Below are positions 1 to 5,397 of a DNA stretch of 5,602 nt, one piece after another. The position numbers and the translations under genes were made by a program. Under the pieces are notes generated by a model that was given only the letters and a program-made list of their open reading frames with translations, ran no database searches and had not been told where the DNA came from. How positions within the stretch are numbered: the first letter of the stretch is position 1; each line of letters starts with the position of its first letter. This DNA comes from Dehalococcoidales bacterium (GTDB lineage: Bacteria > Chloroflexota > Dehalococcoidia > Dehalococcoidales > UBA3254). The stretch spans positions 1 through 5,602 of the forward strand of contig JAQULX010000216.1 of NCBI GenBank assembly GCA_028718465.1. The letters are read 5' to 3'.

Positions 1-1402
1 TGATTTTGGGACTCTGGATTTCCTCTGAATTGGCTAATGCTCCAATCTGCATCTTTAGAATGGAGAGGTATTGGGCGGTATCATCATGTAGTTCATAGGC
101 AATCCGTTTTCTTTCTTCTTCTTGCACCCGGGTAATTTTCTGAGCATAGGCTTTTAAATCCTGCTCTAAAAGCTTACGTGCAGTAATGTCGTTTAACATT
201 CCTAGTAGAGCAGGTTGGCCGCCCCAATCAATCAATGCCATGCTTACCTCTAACCACTTAATCTCACCGTTCTTTGTTATTATTCTAATATCATACTTAG
301 ATGAAACATCCTCTTCTTTAATCCCAGCTTGATACTTTTTAATAATTAATTCCCGGTCATGGGGATATACCATATCTATAAAAGGCATTGTCTCTAGCTC
401 TTCCCGAGAGTAACCAGTTAATTCTATCTCTTGTTTATTGAAGAATATAAGTTTGCCACCTTTAGCTACTATTATCGCTTCATTTGAGTTCTCCACTAAA
501 CTCCGGTATTTAGTTTCGCTCTCGGTAAGTTTAGCTGTACGCTCCTTTATCTTCATCTCTAGTTCATCTTTAGCTTTAACCAAGGCTCCCTCTGTATTTT
601 TGTGATGGGTGATATCGCGGTCAATTCCACGAATGCCTTGAAGACTGCCGTCAGAGTTATAGAAGATGACTCCTTTGCTCTCTAAAAACACCAAATGCCC
701 GTCTTTGTGGTAAATTGTATACTCCAGGGAGGGAATGGGAGATCCCTGGGAAATACATCGCTGGAATATTGGAAGGATGCGTTCGATTTCTTCAGGCGGC
801 ATCAAATCAAAGGGAGTTTTACCAATTACCTCTTCCGGTCTATAACCTAAAATTTCGAATATTTGAGGACTGGCGTAGGTACACATTCCCTCAGTATTCG
901 TTTCCCAGATAAAATCGTTGGCTGACTCAACCAGATTGCGGTATCTCTCTTCACTCTTTCTCAGGCGGTCTTCCGCTTGCTTATATTCGGTGATGTCAAG
1001 CCAATAGGCTGTAATCCCATTTGTAGAGGGATAAACACGGATATGGTACCAGCGGTCGGTGAGAACACCTTTCATCTTATATTCCTGAGGTTTGCCTTCC
1101 TGCATGGCTTTTCGATTACAAATTTCATGCATGGTCCCGATTATTTGCGGGAATCTTTCCCATATATTTTGCCCAATCAGGTCTTCGGGTTTGAACCCAA
1201 GATAGGAGGCTGCCCGCTCATTAACATAAGTAAAGCGCCAGTCCCGGTCTATAGCGATAACGCCATCACTGATGCTTTCCAGAATTTTTAGAATTTCGCG
1301 ATTGCCGCAAAGGACGAGGTTTTCAGCTTTGTCAGGGATCGATAGAGGCTGAGTCGCAATATTTGTTGACTGGATAATTTTCTTTTTCCGTTGACCGTCC
1401 AC
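1..1402 (-). CDS. PAS-domain sensor histidine kinase, HisKA_3 type (3' end outside window)
   Basis: Cytoplasmic two-component sensor; 467 residues are visible and the frame is open to the window edge. Three PAS domains follow each other: about residues 36-140, 152-266 and 298-410. Each ends in a PAC-like DIT motif (LDIT 135-138, RDIT 262-265, NDIT 404-407). A charged helical linker (about 268-297) joins PAS2 and PAS3. The dimerisation/phospho-acceptor segment starts near 423; EEERKRIAYELHDD gives the predicted phosphorylated His439, in the NarX/DegS-like HisKA_3 style. The ATPase domain must lie to the left of the window. No membrane segment or signal peptide is seen, so the input is probably a small ligand, redox state or protein bound by PAS. 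I chose the GTG start at 1400-1402 because AAAGGTGGGG lies just upstream and an in-frame TAA lies 12 codons further up. Such kinases usually pair with a NarL-type regulator, which would lie outside the window (inference). Confidence 0.9.
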   Translation of the reverse strand, partial: MDGQRKKKIIQSTNIATQPLSIPDKAENLVLCGNREILKILESISDGVIAIDRDWRFTYVNERAASYLGFKPEDLIGQNIWERFPQIIGTMHEICNRKAMQEGKPQEYKMKGVLTDRWYHIRVYPSTNGITAYWLDITEYKQAEDRLRKSEERYRNLVESANDFIWETNTEGMCTYASPQIFEILGYRPEEVIGKTPFDLMPPEEIERILPIFQRCISQGSPIPSLEYTIYHKDGHLVFLESKGVIFYNSDGSLQGIRGIDRDITHHKNTEGALVKAKDELEMKIKERTAKLTESETKYRSLVENSNEAIIVAKGGKLIFFNKQEIELTGYSREELETMPFIDMVYPHDRELIIKKYQAGIKEEDVSSKYDIRIITKNGEIKWLEVSMALIDWGGQPALLGMLNDITARKLLEQDLKAYAQKITRVQEEERKRIAYELHDDTAQYLSILKMQIGALANSEEIQSPKI

Positions 1403-1459
1403 TTTCCCCACCTTTACAATGCCCCTAACGGATTATTCGCGTTGAATTACCATGCAACA

Positions 1460-1489
1460 ATTATAGTCTCTCAGAAACATTTTTTTCAA
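1460..1489 (-). promoter_or_regulatory. Sigma-A type promoter of the PAS histidine kinase gene
   Basis: On the minus strand TTGAAA (1489-1484) and a perfect TATAAT (1465-1460) are separated by 18 bases. Transcription would start near 1453, giving a leader of about 50 bases before the GTG start at 1402. The Shine-Dalgarno AAAGGTGGGG lies within that leader. No operator-like palindrome was seen next to it. Confidence 0.65.
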
Positions 1490-1543
1490 TTGGGGTGTAT
1501 TACCTGGCGGTGCTAAGGTATCAACAGGTGGAACTGCCGCCGA

Positions 1544-1577
1544 CTCTTAAAAAACCTTTACTCTCTTATTTTAAGAG
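1544..1577 (-). terminator. Possible weak terminator / inverted repeat after the DUF4256 gene
   Basis: A perfect 9-base inverted repeat, CTCTTAAAA (1544-1552) and TTTTAAGAG (1569-1577), starts 13 bases past the stop codon of the DUF4256 gene. Read on the minus strand, a tighter hairpin CTCTTA-aaa-TAAGAG (1577-1563) is followed eight bases later by TTTTTT (1554-1549). The stem is AT-rich and the U-run is displaced, so it is a poor intrinsic terminator, though nothing better is present. Confidence 0.3.
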
Positions 1578-1590
1578 ATCCGGGCACGAT

Positions 1591-2157
1591 TCAGACCTTA
1601 AGCAAGCCGCGGAACCCTCTGTCAGCATAATAAGATTCTGCGCTGTTGTGATATACGAAGACATGGCCGTAGCGGCGATCACAAAAGAGAGCTCCGCCGA
1701 GTTTTCTAATATCAGAAGGCGTTTTCACCCAGCTTGACGTTTTCGTATCAAAATTTCCAAGTTTCTGCAGATCCCGATATTGTTCTTCCGTTAAAAGCTC
1801 AATGCCCATAGCGGCCGCCATATCGATAGCACTATTTTCCGGTTTATGTTTTTTTCTCGACTCCAGCGCTTCATGGTCATAACAAACATTTCTGCGACCT
1901 TCAGGACTTTGCGATGAACAATCAAAAAATATGCATTCACCCGTCTTTATATCACGATCAACAACATCCGGTTCACCGCCGGTCCTTTCCATTTCATTAA
2001 GTGACCATAGTTTTTCAATATTAGTTTCCAGCCTTGCTTGTACCCTGGCCCACTCAATACCTTTATGCCGGTCCATGTTCTTCTCAAAACGGGCTTTCAA
2101 CGCTTTGAGTAATATCTCACGCTGTTCCGGCGATGTCTCCCTTGTATTAGTTCTCAT
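1591..2157 (-). CDS. DUF4256 family protein
   Basis: A 188-residue soluble protein that I recognise as a DUF4256 member; the family's biochemical role is not known to me. Characteristic segments are present: the N-terminal helix with KALKARFEKNMDRHKG (18-33), WSLNEMERTGGEPDVV (51-66), an FDCSSQSPEGRRNVCYD stretch (78-94) with two cysteines, an AIDMAAAMGIELLTEEQY segment (110-127), and the C-terminal block SSWVKTPSDIRKLGGALFCDRRYG (141-164) ending at VFVYHNSAESYY. Length and ends look complete. The frame extends 35 codons upstream to 2262, but that extension is hydrophobic, unlike the family and overlaps the predicted promoter. The ATG at 2157 has GGATGGTGG just upstream and starts the family-like sequence, so I prefer it. 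It is a single-gene unit with its own promoter. No signal peptide or membrane segment is seen. Confidence 0.88.
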   Translation of the reverse strand: MRTNTRETSPEQREILLKALKARFEKNMDRHKGIEWARVQARLETNIEKLWSLNEMERTGGEPDVVDRDIKTGECIFFDCSSQSPEGRRNVCYDHEALESRKKHKPENSAIDMAAAMGIELLTEEQYRDLQKLGNFDTKTSSWVKTPSDIRKLGGALFCDRRYGHVFVYHNSAESYYADRGFRGLLKV

Positions 2158-2197
2158 TAAGACCACCATCCAATTAACAAAATAAGACTCTAGGAAT

Positions 2198-2206
2198 ATT
2201 ATAACA
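2198..2206 (-). promoter_or_regulatory. Extended -10 promoter of the DUF4256 gene
   Basis: The minus strand reads TGTTATAAT (2206-2198), a TGn-extended perfect -10 box. No good -35 hexamer is seen 16-18 bases upstream, only A-rich sequence, as is usual for extended -10 promoters. The predicted start near 2191 leaves a leader of about 34 bases before the ATG at 2157. This supports the shorter start over the 223-codon frame. Confidence 0.55.
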
Positions 2207-2519
2207 AGTTGGATAGGGTTTTTTATGCGGGCATACAGGCAATAAGCATAGAAGGATATCAATTCCGTAAAGATTAGCGAGTACTTTCAGTATGTTTTTA
2301 ATCAAGAGCCGAATATGGACCACAGGGAACAGTCACCGAACTTTGGTTTGAAAAGAGGGGATTAATTGCGGAGATACAACAAATGCTTACTTCCATATAA
2401 TAAAGTTTTTACAGGCTTTCTATTCTTGAATGAGGAAAGCTGCCTCATTACTATGGCAGGCATAAGGTAAAATACTGTACCATACCGATTGGAATGGACA
2501 AACTAACCTGAAAATATCA
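2207..2519. other. Gene-free intergenic stretch between DUF4256 and hydrolase genes
   Basis: I see no convincing coding sequence, RNA gene or mobile element. Only short frames occur, such as a 16-codon one from the ATG at 2315. The notable content is a pair of overlapping small inverted repeats at 2429-2459, listed separately. The stretch separates two minus-strand genes and carries the 3' end of the hydrolase transcript and the upstream region of the DUF4256 gene. Confidence 0.5.
2429..2449 (-). terminator. Hairpin downstream of the hydrolase gene, possible terminator
   Basis: Perfect 7-base inverted repeat AATGAGG (2429-2435) / CCTCATT (2443-2449) with a 7-base loop, about 70 bases past the hydrolase stop. 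Neither strand has a clean U-run after it, so termination here is only possible. A second stem, CTGCC (2440-2444) / GGCAG (2455-2459), shares two bases with it and would be mutually exclusive. Confidence 0.3.
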
Positions 2520-3332
2520 TCACGAATTATCTGACCTGTTTTGTAGGAAGTTCATAATATCAGTGGCAACTCGTTCGGGTTCCTCTAAGTAAACCATATG
2601 GCCCACACCATGATAAACCACCATGTATGAACCAGGGATATCTCTGGCAAGCCTCTCCTGATCGGTTAAAGGAATAATATCATCCTGATCTCCCCAGATA
2701 ATAAGGGTCGGGGCCTGGATCCTGGAAAGATAGGATAGATCATCTTTTAAAAGTCCTTCAAATGTTTCCTTCCATACATAGGCCGGAACTTTCAAGTTCT
2801 CACATATTAATTTTTCCAGACGATCCGGGGGCATTGATTGAGGAAAGGTTTTCTCTGCAAACTTACGAACAAAGGCATGATCGACGGGATCCGTCATTTT
2901 CGATATGCTAGTTTTCCACATTTCAATCACGCCTGGTTTGTCTATTAAACTGGCTGGTGAACCCAGGAGTATAAGCTTGTTAATTCGTTCGGGATATTTT
3001 ATTGCAAAATGTCGCGCTATGAACCCGCCGCTCGATGCTCCTGCTATAGTAGCTTTTCCCAGATGAATCGCGTCCATAAACGCTTTTAGGTCGCTGGCAA
3101 AATCAGAAGACCGGTAACCTGCATAGGGACGACTGGCATCGCCATGCCCTCTTTGAGTCAGGGCAAAGGCATAAATAGACTGCGGTATATGAGAAAGTAA
3201 GAGTTCAAATACATGCCATGAATCGGCAATAGCATGGAGGAATATTAAAGGTGCCCCACCGGGATTCCCCTGTTCAACATAGGGTATGACCAGATTATTG
3301 GAAAGTGTTATGGATTTCTGCACATAAGGCAT
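2520..3332 (-). CDS. Alpha/beta-fold hydrolase
   Basis: A complete 270-residue single-domain alpha/beta-hydrolase, probably a cytoplasmic esterase, lactonase or similar C-O/C-C bond hydrolase; the substrate cannot be read from the sequence. Seen directly: the oxyanion-side strand end LIFLHAIADSW (29-39, with HA where HG is usual); TQRGHGDASRP (59-69); the nucleophile elbow GASSGG (98-103) with predicted Ser100; a cap-like helical insert (about 130-200); the acid in WGDQDDIIP (213-221), probably Asp217; and His245 in GVGHMVYLEEPE. The triad is intact, so it should be active. The ATG at 3332 is preceded by AAGGAAA at good spacing. It is divergent from the higA locus. No convincing promoter was found: TTGCAG (3377-3372) with TATAGG (3355-3350) would place the start on the Shine-Dalgarno. 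No signal peptide is seen. Haloperoxidase-like or carboxylesterase labels would be equally acceptable. Confidence 0.92.
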   Translation of the reverse strand: MPYVQKSITLSNNLVIPYVEQGNPGGAPLIFLHAIADSWHVFELLLSHIPQSIYAFALTQRGHGDASRPYAGYRSSDFASDLKAFMDAIHLGKATIAGASSGGFIARHFAIKYPERINKLILLGSPASLIDKPGVIEMWKTSISKMTDPVDHAFVRKFAEKTFPQSMPPDRLEKLICENLKVPAYVWKETFEGLLKDDLSYLSRIQAPTLIIWGDQDDIIPLTDQERLARDIPGSYMVVYHGVGHMVYLEEPERVATDIMNFLQNRSDNS

Positions 3333-3380
3333 ACCGTTTTCCTTAATAGCCTATATAAATTGTATAAAATACTGCAAATT

Positions 3381-3511
3381 TTTTCCGGTAAGTAACCATT
3401 ATGTACTTAATTTTCCGGAAAAATTAATCAGCTTTATGGGCTTCAAGCATTACGACTCCATCCCTTGAAGGGAAACAGGGCTGGAAAATATGCCATAATA
3501 CTTTCCGGAAA
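3381..3511. promoter_or_regulatory. Three TTCCGG motifs, two palindromic, candidate operator sites
   Basis: TTCCGG occurs at 3383-3388, 3413-3418 and 3503-3508, that is 30 and 90 bases apart. The second lies in a perfect 12-base palindrome TTTTCCGGAAAA (3411-3422). The third lies in TTTCCGGAAA (3502-3511). The first is a half-conserved TTTTCCGGTAA. They sit between the divergent hydrolase and higA genes, where an autoregulatory HTH antitoxin could bind. Against this, the second and third copies overlap the toxin-remnant reading frame, where they encode Ser-Gly-Lys and Ser-Gly-Asn, so part of the similarity may be coding. Confidence 0.3.
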
Positions 3512-3587
3512 CTACCGGCTTATAATTGAAAAAATCAAAGAAGATGCGGTGCAAATAATGAGTGTGGAGGACTATCATGGTGACTAA
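3411..3587 (+). pseudogene. HigB/RelE-like toxin gene remnant (N-terminal half missing)
   Basis: From 3411 an open frame of 58 codons ends at TAA 3585-3587. It reads like the C-terminal half of a HigB/RelE-family mRNA-cleaving toxin: LRLHPLKGNRAGKYAIILSG (14-33), then NYRLIIE (34-40), then a closing VQIMSVEDYHGD (47-58). The family hallmarks R/H..LKG.R.G, the YRL strand and a terminal DYH/HYGD-type end are all present. The frame is closed upstream by TAA at 3408-3410 and another at 3393-3395. It has no ATG before codon 50, and the expected roughly 40 N-terminal residues are not found in any frame. Conservation appears to begin near INQLYGL (5-11). The stop overlaps the antitoxin start by 11 bases, the normal translationally coupled toxin-antitoxin order. 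I infer a toxin disabled by a 5' deletion whose breakpoint is near 3411-3423, close to the hydrolase upstream region. Confidence 0.72.
3521..3526 (+). promoter_or_regulatory. Possible internal -10 box for higA
   Basis: A perfect TATAAT lies inside the toxin remnant, 51 bases before the antitoxin ATG. No good -35 hexamer is present; the TTTCCGGAAA palindrome (3502-3511) occupies the spacer/-35 area, where a bound HigA could repress. Such a promoter would let the antitoxin be made without the lost 5' end of the operon. The TATAAT also encodes Leu-Ile-Ile of the remnant, so it may be chance. Confidence 0.35.
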
Positions 3588-3873
3588 AACCGAAGCGTAT
3601 CCTGATGTGGCTATACCTCCAGGCGAGTACCTCGCCGAAGAGATACAGGTGCGGGGTATCTCTCAAAAGGAATTAGCGAAACGCATGGGGCGGCCTTTGA
3701 ATGCTATCAATGAAATCATCAACGGGAAGAAATCTATTACCGCTGAGACAGCCTTGCAACTTGAGGAAGTCATGCCGGAAATTCCAGCCCGGTTCTGGTT
3801 GAATCTGGAGACAGACTACCAACTTACAAAGGCTTTAATAAACAAGCGAGCTAAGCAAAGACAGGCTGACTAA
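3577..3873 (+). CDS. higA: HigA-family antitoxin (XRE-type HTH)
   Basis: A 98-residue antitoxin/transcription factor of the HigA (VapI-like) group. The N-terminal segment contains PPGEYLAEEIQVRG (14-27), the usual entry to the family. The XRE helix-turn-helix spans about 19-65: SQKELAKRMG (29-38) is the first helix, and PLNAINEIINGKKSIT (40-55) holds the recognition helix and its typical INGK turn. The C-terminal ARFWLNLETDYQLTKA (71-86) is a strong family mark. In intact modules HigA neutralises HigB and represses the operon. Here the upstream toxin is only a C-terminal remnant, so HigA is in effect an orphan. I chose the ATG at 3577, not the GTG at 3562, because GGAGG (3566-3570) sits six bases before the ATG and lies inside the longer frame. 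Its start overlaps the toxin stop, so it was built for coupled translation. No clear terminator follows before the convergent tRNA. Confidence 0.9.
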   Translation: MVTKTEAYPDVAIPPGEYLAEEIQVRGISQKELAKRMGRPLNAINEIINGKKSITAETALQLEEVMPEIPARFWLNLETDYQLTKALINKRAKQRQAD

Positions 3874-3927
3874 ACGATATTTCCAACAAATGCAGTGTGC
3901 AGCTAATTATTGATTAAACTTTGCAAG

Positions 3928-4003
3928 TGGTGGAGATAGGGGGATTCGAACCCCCGACCTCCGCGATGCGAACGCGGCGCTCTCCCAGCTAAGCTATATC
4001 CCC
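3928..4003 (-). tRNA. tRNA-Ala (anticodon CGC), CCA encoded
   Basis: A full 76-base cloverleaf can be folded. The acceptor stem is GGGGATA (4003-3997) with TATCTCC (3938-3932). It includes the G3:U70 wobble pair that is the identity element of alanine tRNAs. The D stem is GCTT/GAGC, the anticodon stem CCGCG/CGCGG with loop TTCGCAT, the variable loop AGGTC, and the T stem GGGGG/CCCCC with loop TTCGAAT. Discriminator A73 and an encoded CCA (3930-3928) follow. Anticodon CGC (3970-3968) reads GCG alanine codons. The gene has its own promoter and converges on higA. Confidence 0.97.
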
Positions 4004-4026
4004 TTGCCTGTTCAGCCTACAACGGA

Positions 4027-4054
4027 ATTATAGCACATACAGTCCATTTATCAA
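4027..4054 (-). promoter_or_regulatory. Strong promoter of tRNA-Ala
   Basis: Minus-strand TTGATA (4054-4049) and perfect TATAAT (4032-4027) are 16 bases apart, with TGC directly before the -10 box forming an extended -10. The start is expected near 4020, giving a short leader of about 17 bases ahead of the mature tRNA 5' end at 4003. Confidence 0.75.
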
Positions 4055-4136
4055 GTCTACAGGATGGAACTTGCAATTCAATCACAGTTGACATAAATAT
4101 CCGTCATTCCGGCGAAATACAGAACCCGAAGAGTCC

Positions 4137-4156
4137 ATACTGACGAAAGTCAGTAT
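4137..4156. repeat. REP-like palindrome with GAAA tetraloop
   Basis: ATACTGAC (4137-4144) and GTCAGTAT (4149-4156) form a perfect 8-base stem closed by GAAA, a GNRA-type loop when read on the plus strand. The flanks GTCC before and TCAGTCC after recall the common bacterial REP layout, a palindrome with GAAA in the middle followed by an ATCCAG-like end. A few bases to the left, GTCATTCCGGCGAAA (4093-4107) looks like half of a second such element. Confidence 0.5.
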
Positions 4157-4234
4157 TCAGTCCCCTTGTCATGCTGGAGGCCTCGAAAATACCTTAACTT
4201 CGCCACCGCGAACAACTAATAGCGGGTACCCTGT

Positions 4235-4252
4235 GGGTGCTCCGAAGCATCC
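4235..4252. repeat. Hairpin in GC-rich intergenic segment
   Basis: GGGTGCT (4235-4241) pairs with AGCATCC (4246-4252), seven pairs including one G-U, around the 4-base loop CCGA. It sits in a GC-rich block that contrasts with the AT-rich surroundings (GGGTACC to its left, GGGCGGGGC to its right). No U-run follows, so it is not an obvious terminator. Its function is unknown. Confidence 0.4.
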
Positions 4253-4427
4253 CAAGGGCGGGGCTGAATTAATCAGGCATTTATTTTGTGTTCGTTACAT
4301 ATAGTTCCTCATCTCTACAAGGGTGAAAGATTTCGCAGAATACAATATCTCCCCTGGGAGAGATACGAGGGGGTGACCCGATTACGGAATGAAGCTTGAA
4401 ATGGAGCGAAGGTAGAATCTTTTCAAC

Positions 4428-4451
4428 GCCGGTTGAGCAAGGCTAACCGGC
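4428..4451. terminator. Strong hairpin just past the IclR gene
   Basis: GCCGGTT (4428-4434) pairs perfectly with AACCGGC (4445-4451). AGC/GCT extends the stem inside, with one bulged G and an AAG loop. It lies 7 bases after the stop codon of the IclR gene, where a terminator is expected. The T-rich tail (TTTACGTTTATTTT) is on the plus-strand side. On the minus strand the sequence after the stem is GTTGAAAAG, without a U-run. It may act as a bidirectional or imperfect terminator, or simply as a 3' end-protecting stem. Confidence 0.5.
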
Positions 4452-4458
4452 TTTACGT

Positions 4459-5319
4459 TTATTTTCCGTTTACCTGCATAAAGGTCTCAGAAATCTTATC
4501 CGAGAGGAATACCGCGGAGGACCTTAGCTCCCGAACTATATCTCTTATTCTGGAATTAATGCGGGTTTCAGGTCCTACAACGCTCAATGCTACGGGAATT
4601 ACATAATTATGAATTGGAGACGAAATACAGGTACAGCCTTTTATCCTTTCTCCGGTGGTTATGGAATAGTGTTTCCGCCTCACTTCGCCGATTTGCTTTT
4701 TCAGGATTTCCGGGGTCAGGTTGCCACTGCCTGTCTTGGAGCTAAAGTCCATGTTTAACATGGCAATTTTCAATTCTTTTGAGCTGAGCTGAGATAATAA
4801 AACTCTTGAAGCGGCTCCTGCCGGTACATAACCGCTCTTTGTGTATATCTCTATCACCCGGAGGTCGTGTTTGCTGGGAATTTCAAAAATATTAAGGTAT
4901 CTCAGACCAATCAAGATACTGAGAAAAACAGTCTCTTCAGTAAAATTAGCCAGTTGGATCATCGGTTTTATCGCGCTGGTTACCAGATATTCGTGTGTAG
5001 TATGGGGACTGGCTGCAATCTGGGCGATGGAATGCCCTAAAAAGTATCGATGGGTGATAGTATCCTGTATTGCCAGGTTAGATTCGACCAGAGCCTTGAG
5101 TAGCCGGTGTACGGTGGCCTTATTCAATTTACAAACATCAGCAATATCAGTTATGGAATAAATGCCACGGCTGAGGCAGGTAAGAATATTAGCAGCTCTG
5201 AAGACTGATTTAACGGCCGCAGGCTTTTTTTCGGTATCCAGGATGGCGCCTTGCATTTTAACGCTGCACTGCGGGTTTCTAATTTCGTTATACCATTCCA
5301 CATCTGCTTTTTCTACCAT
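4459..5319 (-). CDS. IclR-family transcriptional regulator
   Basis: A 286-residue DNA-binding regulator of IclR type, usually a dimer or tetramer that binds a small metabolite and controls a neighbouring catabolic gene. A 35-residue N-terminal extension precedes the winged HTH (about 36-95). The HTH holds the IYSITDIADVCKLNKATVHR stretch (53-72), with the recognition helix around KATVHRLLKAL, and the wing that ends in HRYFLG. The effector domain runs from about 100 to 280. It contains YVPAGAASRVLL, near the family's ligand-pocket loop, and GERIKGCTCISSPIHNY, the conserved GE...G...I..P block. I chose the ATG at 5319 because GAGG lies seven bases upstream; the GTG at 5331 would remove that site. 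Length is slightly above the usual 250-270 because of the N-terminal tail. The regulated gene is not evident; the partial gene on the same strand just upstream (5486-5602) is a candidate by position only. Confidence 0.9.
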   Translation of the reverse strand: MVEKADVEWYNEIRNPQCSVKMQGAILDTEKKPAAVKSVFRAANILTCLSRGIYSITDIADVCKLNKATVHRLLKALVESNLAIQDTITHRYFLGHSIAQIAASPHTTHEYLVTSAIKPMIQLANFTEETVFLSILIGLRYLNIFEIPSKHDLRVIEIYTKSGYVPAGAASRVLLSQLSSKELKIAMLNMDFSSKTGSGNLTPEILKKQIGEVRRKHYSITTGERIKGCTCISSPIHNYVIPVALSVVGPETRINSRIRDIVRELRSSAVFLSDKISETFMQVNGK

Positions 5320-5397
5320 TTTAGACCTCACTATTAGAAAGTAATCTCAGGTTTATCCCATCATCAGGACAGGATAGGGCCGATATTAAAGACGGGT

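Larger units (their letters stand above)
4055..4427. other. Gene-free, hairpin-rich intergenic stretch
   Basis: No reading frame with protein-like character was seen on either strand. The left part (about 4091-4185) holds pieces resembling REP-type palindromes. The middle (4221-4253) has a compact GC-rich region with a hairpin. The right part (4346-4365) has TATCTC/GAGATA as a 6-base stem with an 8-base interior, and GGGTGACCC (4372-4380), a short palindrome. I could not match any part to a known riboswitch or structured RNA family. It lies upstream of the tRNA and downstream of the IclR gene, so it is not needed as the coding or leader region of a recognised gene. Confidence 0.5.

Noticed and set aside
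715..1291. Two plus-strand frames (715-912 and 977-1291)
   Set aside because: They lie antisense to the PAS kinase, have no family-like sequence, and the opposite strand reads as three clear PAS domains without interruption.
1495..1737. Plus-strand frame of 80 codons, and plus frame 1931-2185
   Set aside because: Both are largely antisense to the DUF4256 gene, whose protein is clearly family-like. The translated products look like shadow sequence.
2158..2262. 35-codon N-terminal extension of the DUF4256 frame
   Set aside because: It is hydrophobic and not family-like, and it contains the TGTTATAAT promoter. The ATG at 2157 has its own Shine-Dalgarno site.
3401..3427. Short frame beginning ATG at 3401 (MYLIFRKN then stop) as the surviving toxin N-terminus
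   Set aside because: It resembles the hydrophobic start of some HigB proteins but is only eight codons, is in a different frame and lacks a good ribosome binding site. It is too short to claim.
3928..3960. tRNA 3' end as an attachment site for an integrated element
   Set aside because: I saw no second copy of the tRNA 3' segment in the window and no integrase gene, so there is no direct evidence of integration.
4055..4427. Riboswitch, T-box or group II intron fragment upstream of the tRNA
   Set aside because: None of the diagnostic consensus pieces I know (T-box AGGGTGGNACCGCG, SAM, cobalamin or c-di-GMP cores, intron domain V) is present, and no gene follows in a matching direction.
4841..5344. 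Plus-strand frames of 106 and 60 codons
   Set aside because: They are antisense to the IclR gene, which shows a complete HTH and effector domain.
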